Positions 25,579 through 34,196 of a stretch of 64,000 nucleotides of DNA are shown one piece after another (the first letter of the stretch is position 1; every line of letters begins with the position of its first letter). Origin of the DNA: Anaerolineales bacterium. Lineage in GTDB: Bacteria > Chloroflexota > Anaerolineae > Anaerolineales > Villigracilaceae. The position numbers and the translations under genes are program-made. The notes beneath the pieces were generated by a model, which saw only the letters and a list, made by a program, of their open reading frames with translations, searched no databases and was not told where the DNA came from. Where the stretch lies: the NCBI GenBank assembly GCA_030834895.1, contig JAUQXA010000025.1, forward strand, positions 1 through 64,000, in the 5' to 3' direction.

Positions 25579-26472
25579 CTATCGTCCCTCCACAAGGTGA
25601 ATGTGATCCAGTTCTCCCGAATTCCATTCCTTTAACTGGGATATCAAAACTCCCACAAAAATAATAACACAACCAACGGTTTGGACAAAAGCAAGCGACT
25701 GGTCGAGCAAAATCCAGGCGGCAATTGCGGCAAAGACGGACTCAAGCCCAAGAATGAGCGCGGCGTCGGTGGGAGGCGTGTGCTTCTGTCCCCAGACCTG
25801 CAGGGTGTAGCCAACCCCTATGGAAAGGGTCGCGCGATAGAGAACCGAGCCAATCAAGGGCGGGGCTGTCAGGATGGAAACATCCTCCACGAACAAGCTG
25901 ATTACAAAGTTGATCAGGCCGCCGATGAAGAAATGTCCCGCTGCAAATGAGAGTGACGCAAACTTGGAAGTGAACTTTCCCAGCACGATGAAATAGAACG
26001 CCCAAAATACCGCCCCGATTAGTTCGAGCAAGTCCCCTCTCTGGATTTCATACCTGCCCGAAGTCGAGAGCAGGAAAGCACCAATCCCCGCCAAAACCAC
26101 CGCGCCCATATCCAGCCAATGCGGTCTCTCGCGGAAGCCAATCCACAACAGGAAGGGAATAAATACCACATACAGGCTGGTGAGGAAACCCGCGTTGGCG
26201 ACCTTGGTGAACATCAGTCCCACTTGCTGCAAGGCGGAGCCTGCAAATAGGATGAGTCCCGCGACCAGCATCCACGCCCACTGGTCTTTGGGAATTTGCC
26301 CGCCGCGTGTTCCTTTCGGGATAAAAGGAAGCAGGATGAACGCCGCCAGCATAAAACTCACGCCGTTGAACAGGTACGCGACCTTGTATTGCCCGGCAAT
26401 CCCCTGGGCAACGAAGGCTGTTCCCCAGATGATGGCAACCATGAAAAGAAGTAAATCGGCTTTGAGACGCAT
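25579..26472 (-). CDS. EamA/DMT superfamily transporter
   Basis: A 297-residue membrane protein with ten hydrophobic helices in two repeated EamA halves. The first half opens with LLLFMVAIIWGTAFVAQGIAG and carries LTSLYVVFIPFLLWIGFRERP; the second has ELIGAVFWAFYFIVLGKF and ALILGLESVFAAIAAWILLDQ. Members export amino acids or other metabolites. The ATG at 26472 is chosen over a TTG at 26481. It lies four bases upstream of the GNAT gene, so the two may be cotranscribed. Confidence 0.85.
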   Translation of the reverse strand: MRLKADLLLFMVAIIWGTAFVAQGIAGQYKVAYLFNGVSFMLAAFILLPFIPKGTRGGQIPKDQWAWMLVAGLILFAGSALQQVGLMFTKVANAGFLTSLYVVFIPFLLWIGFRERPHWLDMGAVVLAGIGAFLLSTSGRYEIQRGDLLELIGAVFWAFYFIVLGKFTSKFASLSFAAGHFFIGGLINFVISLFVEDVSILTAPPLIGSVLYRATLSIGVGYTLQVWGQKHTPPTDAALILGLESVFAAIAAWILLDQSLAFVQTVGCVIIFVGVLISQLKEWNSGELDHIHLVEGR

Positions 26473-26616
26473 GGAATTCAAAGGATGGAGGATGAATTTC
26501 GAGATGATACAATTGCAAAATCTTACCCGACTTGCTTACTTGTGTACCTGTCTGCTTGCACCGCCCACCAATAATAGCATAGAACCTTATTAACCCCAAA
26601 GAAATACGGAGCAAAA

Positions 26617-28020
26617 TTGAAAACTCGAACCGAACACGACCTGCTTGGCGAACGCGAAGTCCCCGCGGACGCCTATTACGGTGTCCACACCCTGCGCGCA
26701 CTGGAAAACTTCCCCATCAGCCGTATCCCCATCAGCACCTACCCGAATTTGGTCAAGGCGTTGGCTTACGTCAAAGAGGCTTGCGCGCTGGCAAATCACG
26801 AACTGGGGTTGCTGGACGACTCCAAGACAAGCGCCATCGTCGAAGCCTGCAAAGAGATCATTGACGGCAAGCTGAACGACCAATTCGTAGTAGATGTCAT
26901 TCAGGGCGGCGCTGGGACGTCAACCAACATGAACGCCAACGAAGTCATCGCCAATCGCGCGTTGGAATTGCTTGGCTGTGAACGCGGCGACTATAAAAAA
27001 CTGCATCCGCTCGAAGATGTCAACATGAGCCAGAGCACCAACGACGTCTACCCGACGGCGGTCAAGGTGGCGCTGCGTTTCAAGATCGACGAACTCATCG
27101 CGGGGATGGAAGTCCTGCGGCTTGCCTTCGCCGAAAAAGCCGAGGAATTCAAAGACATTCTGAAAATGGGTCGCACCCAAATGCAGGATGCTGTCCCGAT
27201 GACTCTCGGTCAGGAATTCAGCACCTACGCGGTGATGCTCGAAGAAGACCAGCAGCGACTACACGAAGCCGCCCTGCTGATTCAGGAAATCAACCTCGGC
27301 GCGACGGCTATCGGCACGGGGATCAACGCCCACCCCGATTATGCCGCGCTGGCTCAAAAACACCTCACTGCGTTAACGGGGATACAGTACATCACGGCCG
27401 GCAATCTTGTGGAAGCCACACAGGACGCGGGCGCGTTTGTCCAACTCTCCGGCGTGTTGAAACGCGTGGCGGTCAAACTCTCGAAGGTCTGCAACGACCT
27501 GCGCCTGCTTTCCTCTGGACCTCGGACCGGGTTCGGCGAAATCAACCTGCCCGCAGTCCAGGCTGGGTCAAGCATCATGCCGGGGAAAGTGAATCCAGTC
27601 ATCCCCGAAGTGGTCAACCAGATCGCGTTTCTGGTCATCGGCAACGACGTGACTGTCTCCTTCGCAGCGGAGGGCGGACAGTTGCAACTCAATGCCTTCG
27701 AGCCAATCATCGCCCACAGCTTGTTCGACAATCTGGTCTATCTGCGTCAGGGATGCGTTACATTGGCGGAGCGCTGCGTGAAAGGCATCACCGCCAACCG
27801 CGAACACCTGACCGACTTGTTGAATCGTTCCATTGGAATCGTCACCGCCCTGAATCCGTTGATCGGGTATGAGAATGCAACCGCCGTTGCAAAAGAAGCG
27901 CACGCCACGGGAAGAGGCGTCGCCGAGATCGTACTGGAGCGCGGCTTGCTGACAAAAGAACAACTCGACGAAGCCCTGCGTCCTGAAATGTTGACACAGC
28001 CCAGATGGATCAAGAGGTAA
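26617..28020 (+). CDS. aspA: Aspartate ammonia-lyase
   Basis: A 467-residue enzyme of the aspartase/fumarase superfamily making fumarate and ammonia from aspartate. The N-terminus TRTEHDLLGEREVPADAYYGVHT is aspartase-like, followed by GGAGTSTNMNANEVIANRALE, SQSTNDVYPTAVKVAL and the mobile catalytic loop GSSIMPGKVNPVIPE. The start is a TTG at 26617 with GGAG five bases upstream; no ATG lies in the expected place. A class II fumarase is the alternative, but the N-terminal motif favours aspartase. The GNAT gene follows after two bases. Confidence 0.9.
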   Translation: MKTRTEHDLLGEREVPADAYYGVHTLRALENFPISRIPISTYPNLVKALAYVKEACALANHELGLLDDSKTSAIVEACKEIIDGKLNDQFVVDVIQGGAGTSTNMNANEVIANRALELLGCERGDYKKLHPLEDVNMSQSTNDVYPTAVKVALRFKIDELIAGMEVLRLAFAEKAEEFKDILKMGRTQMQDAVPMTLGQEFSTYAVMLEEDQQRLHEAALLIQEINLGATAIGTGINAHPDYAALAQKHLTALTGIQYITAGNLVEATQDAGAFVQLSGVLKRVAVKLSKVCNDLRLLSSGPRTGFGEINLPAVQAGSSIMPGKVNPVIPEVVNQIAFLVIGNDVTVSFAAEGGQLQLNAFEPIIAHSLFDNLVYLRQGCVTLAERCVKGITANREHLTDLLNRSIGIVTALNPLIGYENATAVAKEAHATGRGVAEIVLERGLLTKEQLDEALRPEMLTQPRWIKR

Positions 28021-28022
28021 GT

Positions 28023-28535
28023 ATGGACATTCTCATTCGGTCTGAAAGATCAACAGATATCCATGCCATCGAGCAGGTCACCATTGCCGCATTTGATGGC
28101 AAATGGTACAGCGACCAGACCGAGCATTTGATCGTCAACCGCTTGCGCGAGGCTGGAGTCATGTCGGTCTCGCTGGTGGCTGAACTTGATGGAAAGATTG
28201 TAGGGCATGTGGCGTTTTCGGTTGTGACCATCAACGGCGAGGACAAAGGCTGGTACGGACTGGGTCCAGTTTCGGTGTCGCCAGAAGTGCAAAAGCAAGG
28301 CATCGGTTCGAAACTGATTCGAGAAGGCTTGTCCCAAATCAAAGAAAAAGGCGCGAGAGGCTGTGTCCTCGAAGGCGACCCCAACTATTACCAAAGGTTT
28401 GGATTCAAGAATCACCCAGGCTTGGTTTACGAAAGCACTCCGGGCCAAAAATATTTCATGGCACTGCCATTTTATGAAGATATACCCAAAGGAAAGGTCG
28501 AATTCCACAAGGCGTTTTACGGAGATGTGAAGTAA
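28023..28535 (+). CDS. GNAT family N-acetyltransferase (YhbS-like)
   Basis: A 170-residue acetyltransferase-like protein. It opens with IRSERSTDIHAIEQVTIAAF, has the long strand VSLVAELDGKIVGHVAFS, and the acetyl-CoA loop LGPVSVSPEVQKQGIGSKLIREGL (QxxGIG), followed by GDPNYYQRFGFK, which marks the YhbS-type predicted N-acetyltransferases. The ATG at 28023 has GAGG just upstream, overlapping the end of aspA, suggesting coupled translation. Confidence 0.88.
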   Translation: MDILIRSERSTDIHAIEQVTIAAFDGKWYSDQTEHLIVNRLREAGVMSVSLVAELDGKIVGHVAFSVVTINGEDKGWYGLGPVSVSPEVQKQGIGSKLIREGLSQIKEKGARGCVLEGDPNYYQRFGFKNHPGLVYESTPGQKYFMALPFYEDIPKGKVEFHKAFYGDVK

Positions 28536-28575
28536 CTCAAAAGATCGTTATTTTTACTGGTGATCGAGGAGAGAC

Positions 28576-29541
28576 ATGAAAAACTTATTCGGCTCGACGG
28601 ATTCAGTAAAGTCCGAACTCTCGAAGCAGAAATACATCGCTTCCGATGAGATCGCGACCATTGTGTATCTTTCAGAGAAACTGGGGAAGCCGCTTCTCGC
28701 GGAAGGTCCCGCGGGGGTGGGAAAGACCGAACTGGCAAAAGCAATCGCAGGCGCAGCGGGGCGTGAGTTGATCCGCCTGCAATGCTACGAGGGATTGGAC
28801 GAGTCAAAAGCGCTGTACGAGTGGGAATATTCCAAACAGTTGTTGTACACCCAATTACTGCGCGACAAGCTGAACGACACACTTGGCAAAGCCGAGTCGC
28901 TGGCTGAAGCGGCGGACAAACTTGCAAAAGAGGAGGATGTCTTCTTCTCGAACCGCTTCCTGCTGCAACGTCCGCTGTTGAAGGCGATTCTGAGCGACAA
29001 GCCGACCGTCCTGCTGATCGACGAAATCGACCGCGCCGACGCTGAGTTCGAAGCCTTTTTGCTGGAAGTGTTGAGCGACTTCCAAGTATCCGTGCCTGAA
29101 TTGGGGACACTCTCCGCAAAGCACAAGCCTTTTGTGATCCTCACATCGAACAACACCCGCGAACTTTCCGAGGCATTGAAGCGGCGCTGCTTGTACCTCT
29201 TCATCGATTACCCGAACTTGCAGGAAGAACTCGCCGTGGTGAGATTGAAAGTCCCAGACTTGAATCCCAAGCTGGCGCAACAGGCAGTGGAGTTTGTCCA
29301 AAAACTACGCAAGGCGGACATGCGCAAGTCCCCATCCATCAGCGAGACCTTGGACTGGGCAAATGCGCTCGTGGCTTTGAACGCATCTAATTTGGATAAG
29401 GATACATTGGAGGATACGCTTTCGGTCTTGCTCAAACACGAAGCAGACTTGCAAAAGGCAAAGCGGCAGTTGAATGCATCCCCACCACAACAGCCGAGGA
29501 CAAGATCTGCGGATGACTTTGGAAGGTTTTCTGGAAATTAA
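28576..29541 (+). CDS. MoxR-family AAA+ ATPase
   Basis: A 321-residue chaperone-like ATPase. Walker A is AEGPAGVGKTELAKAIA, Walker B VLLIDEIDRADAEFEAFLLEVL, sensor 1 VILTSNNTRELSEALKRRCLYLFI, and a helical lid follows. MoxR proteins usually remodel or insert cofactors with a VWA-domain partner, and one is encoded next (29607). The gene order resembles the CoxD-CoxE pair of carbon monoxide dehydrogenase loci, but no coxMSL genes are in the window. AGGAG precedes the ATG. Confidence 0.9.
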   Translation: MKNLFGSTDSVKSELSKQKYIASDEIATIVYLSEKLGKPLLAEGPAGVGKTELAKAIAGAAGRELIRLQCYEGLDESKALYEWEYSKQLLYTQLLRDKLNDTLGKAESLAEAADKLAKEEDVFFSNRFLLQRPLLKAILSDKPTVLLIDEIDRADAEFEAFLLEVLSDFQVSVPELGTLSAKHKPFVILTSNNTRELSEALKRRCLYLFIDYPNLQEELAVVRLKVPDLNPKLAQQAVEFVQKLRKADMRKSPSISETLDWANALVALNASNLDKDTLEDTLSVLLKHEADLQKAKRQLNASPPQQPRTRSADDFGRFSGN

Positions 29542-29550
29542 TGTTGATGT

Positions 29551-29596
29551 GTAGGGGCGGGATTTCCCCGCCCAGGGCGAGGTGACCTCGCCCCTA
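29551..29596. repeat. Dispersed GTAGGGGCGG palindrome, copy 2 (composite)
   Basis: GTAGGGGCGGG at 29551 and CGCCCCTAC at 29588-29596 bracket two nested inverted repeats (GGGCGGG/CCCGCCC and GGGCGAGGT/ACCTCGCCC). It fills the gap between the MoxR and CoxE-like genes. Confidence 0.7.
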
Positions 29597-29606
29597 CGAG
29601 GTAAAA

Positions 29607-30983
29607 ATGGAATCCCGTATCTTACAGTTAATTGCGGCGTTACGCGCCAGTGGGGTGCGTGTGTCTTTGGCGGAGTCTGCCGAGGCATTTTCGGCGGTTG
29701 ACTTGATGGGGATTAAAGATCGCGAACATTTCCGTTTGTCGTTGCGCGCCACGCTGATCAAGGACTTGAAAGACATCCCCACGTTCGACAAATTATTCCC
29801 GTTGTTCTTCGGCTCGGAACAACCGCCGATGATGGGTGGAAATCCGATGGATGACCTGACGCCTGAAGAAGTCCAGATGCTGGCTGAGGCGCTGAAACAG
29901 TTTACCGAGAATCTCCGTCAGCGGATGGAAAGACTGATGAACGGCGAACAGCTAACCAAGTCCGAATTGGAGTCACTAGCGCAACTGGTCGGGTTGAATC
30001 AGTCGCAGAACCTGGATCATCAAAACTGGATGACGCAACGCATGATGCGCGCTATGGCGTTCCCCGAGGTCCAACAGGCGATGAAGGAACTGATGGAGCA
30101 ACTCGCCCAAATGGGCATGAACCGTGAACGCATCGAGCAAATCAGAAACATGGTTCAGCAGAACATGCAAGGGATGCAGGAACAGATTCGACAATTCGCA
30201 GGCGAGCGCATCGCTGAAAACTTGAGCGAGAGTCCACGCTCGGAGAACATCGATAGTTTGATGAACCGCCCATTCGAAGCGTTATCCGATGCTGACAAGA
30301 AGCTCCTGCAACGCGAGGTCAAGCGGCTTGCCGCCGCCCTGCGCACGCGGATTGCCTTGCGGCAAAAACATGCCAAGAGTGGGCAACTCGATCCAAAGGC
30401 GACCATCCGCGCCAGCTTGAAATATCACGGCGTGCCGATGGAGATCAAGCACAAGGATCGTGTCCGCAAGCCGAAGATCGTGGTCATCTGTGACGTCAGC
30501 ACTTCGATGCGTTTCTGTTCGGAATTGATGCTGAGCTTTTTGTTTGCCTTGCAGGGACAAGTCCGCAAGACGCATGCCTTTGCGTTCATCGACCACCTCG
30601 AATCCATTTCGGAGGATTTCAACGGCTCAAATGTGGACGAAGCAATTCAATCCGTTCTCTGGCGCATGCCCAGCGGACATTACAACACCGACCTCGGCTG
30701 GTCGCTCAACGACTTCAACAACGAGTACATGGACACCCTCAACAGTGGGACCACCCTCATCATCGTCGGCGATGGACGCAACAACTACAACGATCCACGC
30801 CTCGATGTTTTTTCCACCATGTCCCGTCGCGCTACGCGGACCATCTGGCTGAATCCCGAACCGCCCATTATGTGGCACGGCGACAGCGACATGCCGAAGT
30901 ATGCGCCGTTGTGCAGTAACATTTTGAAGGTCAGCAACCTGCGCGAGTTGACAGCAGCCGTCGACACACTGATGGCAGCATAA
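29607..30983 (+). CDS. VWA domain protein, CoxE-like
   Basis: A 458-residue cytosolic protein. Residues 1-270 are helical and Met/Gln-rich (GMQEQIRQFAGERIAENL). A von Willebrand A domain follows, with the metal-binding motif VVICDVSTSMRFCSE (DxSxS) and later GTTLIIVGDGRNNYNDP. It would act with the MoxR ATPase just upstream to load a cofactor or remodel a target enzyme; the target is not evident here. GAGG precedes the ATG. Confidence 0.85.
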   Translation: MESRILQLIAALRASGVRVSLAESAEAFSAVDLMGIKDREHFRLSLRATLIKDLKDIPTFDKLFPLFFGSEQPPMMGGNPMDDLTPEEVQMLAEALKQFTENLRQRMERLMNGEQLTKSELESLAQLVGLNQSQNLDHQNWMTQRMMRAMAFPEVQQAMKELMEQLAQMGMNRERIEQIRNMVQQNMQGMQEQIRQFAGERIAENLSESPRSENIDSLMNRPFEALSDADKKLLQREVKRLAAALRTRIALRQKHAKSGQLDPKATIRASLKYHGVPMEIKHKDRVRKPKIVVICDVSTSMRFCSELMLSFLFALQGQVRKTHAFAFIDHLESISEDFNGSNVDEAIQSVLWRMPSGHYNTDLGWSLNDFNNEYMDTLNSGTTLIIVGDGRNNYNDPRLDVFSTMSRRATRTIWLNPEPPIMWHGDSDMPKYAPLCSNILKVSNLRELTAAVDTLMAA

Positions 30984-31008
30984 ATCATTTTTACAAGGAG
31001 ACTTTTGT

Positions 31009-31473
31009 ATGCCCGTTTCATCTGGAATTCCCGCCCCCGATTTTGAACTGTTGGACGACACAAACACCCCACGCAAACTTTCGGATTATCGCGGCAAAAA
31101 TGTGGTGTTGTATTTCTATCCCAAAGATGACACACCTGGATGCACAAAAGAAGCTTGCAACTTCCGCGACGATTACTCAGCTTACGAAAAGGCTGGGGTG
31201 GTCATCCTCGGCGTCAGCCCGGACTCGGTCAAGTCACATGTCAAGTTCAAGCAAAAGTTCCAATTGCAATTTCCCCTCCTCGCGGATGAAGGTCACAAAG
31301 TCTGCGACTTGTACGGCGTCTGGGGACCCAAGAAATTCATGGGCAAGGAATATGAAGGCGTGCTCCGCACCACTTTTTTAATTGACACAGAAGGCAGGAT
31401 CAAGCATGTGTTCGAAAACGTCCGCCCTGCCGAGCATAGCGCGGAATTGCTGGAGAAATTGGGGGTGGCATAA
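31009..31473 (+). CDS. bcp: Thioredoxin-dependent thiol peroxidase (Bcp-type peroxiredoxin)
   Basis: A 154-residue atypical peroxiredoxin reducing hydroperoxides. The motif DDTPGCTKEACNFRD shows the peroxidatic cysteine and a resolving cysteine five residues on, as in Bcp. PAPDFELLDDTNTPRKLSDY and VLRTTFLIDTEGRIKHVF are typical of the fold. AAGGAG precedes the ATG. A small monooxygenase-like gene follows after two bases. Confidence 0.93.
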   Translation: MPVSSGIPAPDFELLDDTNTPRKLSDYRGKNVVLYFYPKDDTPGCTKEACNFRDDYSAYEKAGVVILGVSPDSVKSHVKFKQKFQLQFPLLADEGHKVCDLYGVWGPKKFMGKEYEGVLRTTFLIDTEGRIKHVFENVRPAEHSAELLEKLGVA

Positions 31474-31475
31474 TC

Positions 31476-31775
31476 GTGCACATGATTCTCTGGCAATATC
31501 AAGTAAAACCAGAAAGACAATCTCAATTTGAAGAAATCTATTCGCCAAATGGCGCCTGGGCAGACCTGTTCAAAAGGGGAATAGGGTATCTGGGCACAGA
31601 ATTATTGCATGACGAAAAAGAGCCTCAGCGCTATCTGACAATTGACCGCTGGGATTCAAAGGAAAGTTATGAAGCGTTTCAATCCCAGTGGGGAAAAGAA
31701 TACAAAGCCCTGGATACGCTATGCGATGGTCTAACGGAGAGGGAGTCCTTGCTGGGAAAATGGAATTCAGTGTGA
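31476..31775 (+). CDS. Antibiotic biosynthesis monooxygenase-like small protein
   Basis: A protein of about 99 residues with the ferredoxin-like dimeric alpha/beta-barrel pattern: ILWQYQVKPERQSQFEEIYSP, GYLGTELLHDEKEPQRYLTIDRWDSKESYEAF. ABM-domain proteins act as heme-degrading or quinone monooxygenases or as dimeric scaffolds; no catalytic residue decides here. The start is a GTG at 31476 or ATG at 31482. It is cotranscribed with bcp, so a role in oxidative stress is possible. Confidence 0.65.
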   Translation: MHMILWQYQVKPERQSQFEEIYSPNGAWADLFKRGIGYLGTELLHDEKEPQRYLTIDRWDSKESYEAFQSQWGKEYKALDTLCDGLTERESLLGKWNSV

Positions 31776-31788
31776 CTCGAGTTATGCG

Positions 31789-32490
31789 CTACCCTCCCAC
31801 GTTGGTGCCGAATAATTTCCCAATCAAGGCGGTGGCCAGCATGGCAAGCAATCCCCAAAAAGTGACACGTAAGGCTCCCACCCACCTGTTTGCGCCGCCG
31901 AGTTGCGCCGCTACAATCCCCATTACCGCCAGAAAAAACAACGAACTGACCACCACTATCGGAATCATTAGGTTTGTCGGCGCAATCAATACTGCCAGCA
32001 AAGGCAGCGCCGCGCCTACAGCAAAGGACAAGGCGGAAGCCAAAGCCGCCTGAATGGGCCGGGCGGTATGGATTTCCGTCAGCCCAAGCTCGTCGCGCGC
32101 ATGCGCCATCAAGGCATCGTGGGACATTAACTGATCCGCGACCTGTTTGGCCAGCTTGGGGTCGAGTCCGCGCTTTTGGTAGATTCCGGCAAGTTCACGA
32201 CGTTCCCCCGCATCATCGGTTTCAAGTTCCTTTTTCTCGCGCGTCAGGTCGGCCTTTTCGGTATCCGCCTGCGAACTGACGGAAACATATTCCCCCGCCG
32301 CCATCGACATGGCCCCGGCAACCATTCCCGCAATCCCTGCGATCAAGACGTTACTTCGCACCGCGCTCGCCGCGGCCACACCCACAACCAAGCTGGCAGT
32401 TGAGACGATCCCATCATTGGCTCCCAAAACAGCCGCGCGCAACCAACCAATCCGGTCTGCGTAGTGAATTTCAAAATGAGGTTTGGGCAT
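31789..32490 (-). CDS. VIT1/CCC1 family transporter
   Basis: A 233-residue membrane protein related to iron/manganese transporters. The first helix LRAAVLGANDGIVSTASLVVGVAAA with the conserved N-D-G, and GMVAGAMSMAAGEYVSVSSQ, are family signatures. A cytoplasmic acidic/helical domain (DLTREKKELETDDAGERRELAGI) lies between helices 2 and 3, where VIT1 proteins bind metals, followed by three hydrophobic helices. AGGAG precedes the ATG. It likely moves Fe2+ or Mn2+ out of the cytosol. Confidence 0.88.
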   Translation of the reverse strand: MPKPHFEIHYADRIGWLRAAVLGANDGIVSTASLVVGVAAASAVRSNVLIAGIAGMVAGAMSMAAGEYVSVSSQADTEKADLTREKKELETDDAGERRELAGIYQKRGLDPKLAKQVADQLMSHDALMAHARDELGLTEIHTARPIQAALASALSFAVGAALPLLAVLIAPTNLMIPIVVVSSLFFLAVMGIVAAQLGGANRWVGALRVTFWGLLAMLATALIGKLFGTNVGG

Positions 32491-32672
32491 CGCAGTCTCC
32501 TTATTTTTGTACCATCTTCATTGTCAAGCTTATTCTAATTCAGATTAACATTATTTCGATACCCCAGTGTGTCATATCTGGCTTTTGTAAATTAATGTCA
32601 GACAAATTCCTCGAACCGCTTCAAAGCGGTATAATAGCGTCTAATTAAAACAGTGCACCACGGAAGAGGCAT

Positions 32673-33047
32673 ATGAAGAAGAAGATCATGGTCGTGGACG
32701 ACGATCAAGAAACCACCAATCTTTTGGAAAGTTTTCTTAAGATGCAGGGGTATGAACCAATTTCAGTAAACGATAGCACGGTCGCCGTTGAGACGGCAAA
32801 TCAGGTGCGTCCCGACATGTTTTTGCTCGACCTTATGATGCCCGCGATCGATGGCTTCAAACTTTGCAGGATGTTGCGGGACCATCCAAGGTTTTTCCAC
32901 ACACCCATCATCATTATCACAGCTCTAAATGACAAAGACAGTAAAATCGTCGCTTTTGGCGCCGGGGCAAATGACTACATCACAAAACCCTATCTCCCCA
33001 AAGAACTTGCAATAAAAATAAAGGCATATTTTGAACCTGGTGAGTAA
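32673..33047 (+). CDS. Stand-alone response regulator receiver, paralogue 1
   Basis: A 124-residue receiver domain without output domain. It has VVDDDQETTNLLESFL, the phosphoacceptor in FLLDLMMPAIDGFKLCRML, a Thr in IIIITALND and the lysine in YITKPY. It is closely similar to the receivers at 33520 and 34197, sharing the DLMMP..DGF.LCR.LR block, so the three arose by duplication. A TATAAT (32630-32635) lies 37 bases upstream, next to a CCGCTT/AAGCGG inverted repeat. No kinase is adjacent. Confidence 0.88.
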   Translation: MKKKIMVVDDDQETTNLLESFLKMQGYEPISVNDSTVAVETANQVRPDMFLLDLMMPAIDGFKLCRMLRDHPRFFHTPIIIITALNDKDSKIVAFGAGANDYITKPYLPKELAIKIKAYFEPGE

Positions 33048-33056
33048 GTGACGGCT

Positions 33057-33092
33057 CGGGATTGCAATAATTCAAGCGCAATCCGCCGGGTT
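33057..33092 (+). terminator. Possible terminator hairpin after receiver 1
   Basis: GGATTGC (33059-33065) pairs with GCAATCC (33078-33084), followed by GGGTTTATA. The T-run is weak, so termination is uncertain. Confidence 0.35.
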
Positions 33093-33249
33093 TATACAAC
33101 AACAGGATAAAAATCGCTTTCGAAGGTGGATAAAGGCCTGTTGTTTCCGTGGGACAAATTCACTATAGTTTAGCAAAATCAACCAAGCGATCTTGTGTCC
33201 GCACCCTGCTGGCAGGAAGGAAAGGCGGAAGTGTCACACACAACTATAG

Positions 33250-33392
33250 AAGTCCGGATACACCGAACTGGTCGAACGTTTGAACCGCTTTCCGCAGGAG
33301 GCACCACCAATGGAATACCTGATCACCAAATTTGCAGGCTAACCCAGGTGAAAAAAAGAAACGGCCGGTTCACTGCGGAAACATGTACATGA
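33250..33392 (+). pseudogene. Possible decayed remnant of a 4Fe-4S oxidoreductase gene
   Basis: In the 472-base space between receivers 1 and 2, one frame reads GYTELVERLNRFPQEAPPMEY (33256 on) and then meets a stop, and a second frame later reads RNGRFTAET. From memory this recalls the N-terminus of (4Fe-4S)-binding proteins of this phylum (YTxLVERLNRFPQGAPPS ... KPFTAEKA). A stop precedes the first segment, and the two segments lie in different frames, so the gene is broken. The rest of the gap shows only the receiver 2 promoter. Confidence 0.35.
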
Positions 33393-33455
33393 ATTTTGCA
33401 AAGTTCATTTGACTAAATAACGTTGCAAAAACCGTACAAACAGGCAAAAAATATC

Positions 33456-33484
33456 TTGATACGCACATCCTTTTATTGTATGAT
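33456..33484 (+). promoter_or_regulatory. Likely sigma-70 promoter of receiver 2
   Basis: TTGATA (33456-33461) and TATGAT (33479-33484) are spaced by 17 bases, 35 bases upstream of the receiver 2 start. Confidence 0.55.
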
Positions 33485-33519
33485 TAGTTTAGTTTTATGT
33501 ATAAAATTCATCAGGTAAG

Positions 33520-33900
33520 ATGGAAAATACAATGGTCAAAATTCTGATTGTGGATGATGATCCGCATGTCACCGCGTTGTTAAGAAAATATCTTTCCGCG
33601 AAGAACTTTGAAATCATCACAATAAATCAAAGTTCAAAAGCCATATCGACGGCGCATCAGCTTCATCCCGACCTCTTTATTCTCGACCTAATGATGCCTC
33701 CGCCCGACGGCTTTGAATTGTGCAGACTGCTGCGCGCCGATCCGGAATTCGCAACGGTGCCGATTATGATCATCACTGCCATGGATATCAGCAACAGCAA
33801 CGCCACTTCGTTTGGCGCAAACGATTATCTTGCAAAGCCATTCAATCTCGACGAAGTTGTAACAAGAGTAAATTTTCTACTCAATCACGGAGTCGAATGA
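33520..33900 (+). CDS. Stand-alone response regulator receiver, paralogue 2
   Basis: A 126-residue receiver-only protein with ILIVDDDPHVTALLRKYL, phosphoacceptor DLMMPPPDGFELCRLL, MIITAMD and the lysine in YLAKPF. It is the most diverged of the three paralogues: the FGAGANDY block of the others is shortened to FGANDY. The start may instead be the ATG at 33532. It has its own promoter and a strong hairpin terminator, so it is transcribed alone. Confidence 0.87.
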   Translation: MENTMVKILIVDDDPHVTALLRKYLSAKNFEIITINQSSKAISTAHQLHPDLFILDLMMPPPDGFELCRLLRADPEFATVPIMIITAMDISNSNATSFGANDYLAKPFNLDEVVTRVNFLLNHGVE

Positions 33901-33991
33901 ACCACAATCCGCCCATAGGCGGCATCGATACCACGCCAGATAACGCATGCAAGTAAAAGGACACATTTCATTCACTGTAAACCATGAAAGC

Positions 33992-34040
33992 AACAAGAAT
34001 TGTATCCGCACGGATAGGGGCGGATGCAGTTCTTGTTATT
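33992..34040 (+). terminator. Long hairpin after receiver 2
   Basis: A 17-bp stem (33992-34008 with 34021-34037, two G-U pairs) is followed by ATTTC. Its arms read AACAAGAATTG and CAGTTCTTGTT at the base. It sits about 90 bases past the stop and would end the transcript, though the T-run is short. Confidence 0.6.
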
Positions 34041-34196
34041 TCAGGGATGAATCATGTCGAAACTGCAACGCATACGACATATTTCTTTATCACAAAAGGT
34101 ATAATATGGGTGGTTCGTAATTGTTTTTCAATTTGTTTTTTCAGACCCTTTCTTAATTGAACAACAATTCACAGATCAGCCAGGAAAATAAACTTT

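Noticed and set aside
28576..30983. MoxR-VWA pair as an antiphage defence system
   Set aside because: No nuclease, helicase or other effector accompanies it, and the domain order matches CoxD-CoxE.
33195..33392. A 65-codon open frame between receivers as a gene
   Set aside because: It lacks a good start signal and overlaps a better-supported decayed fragment in another frame.
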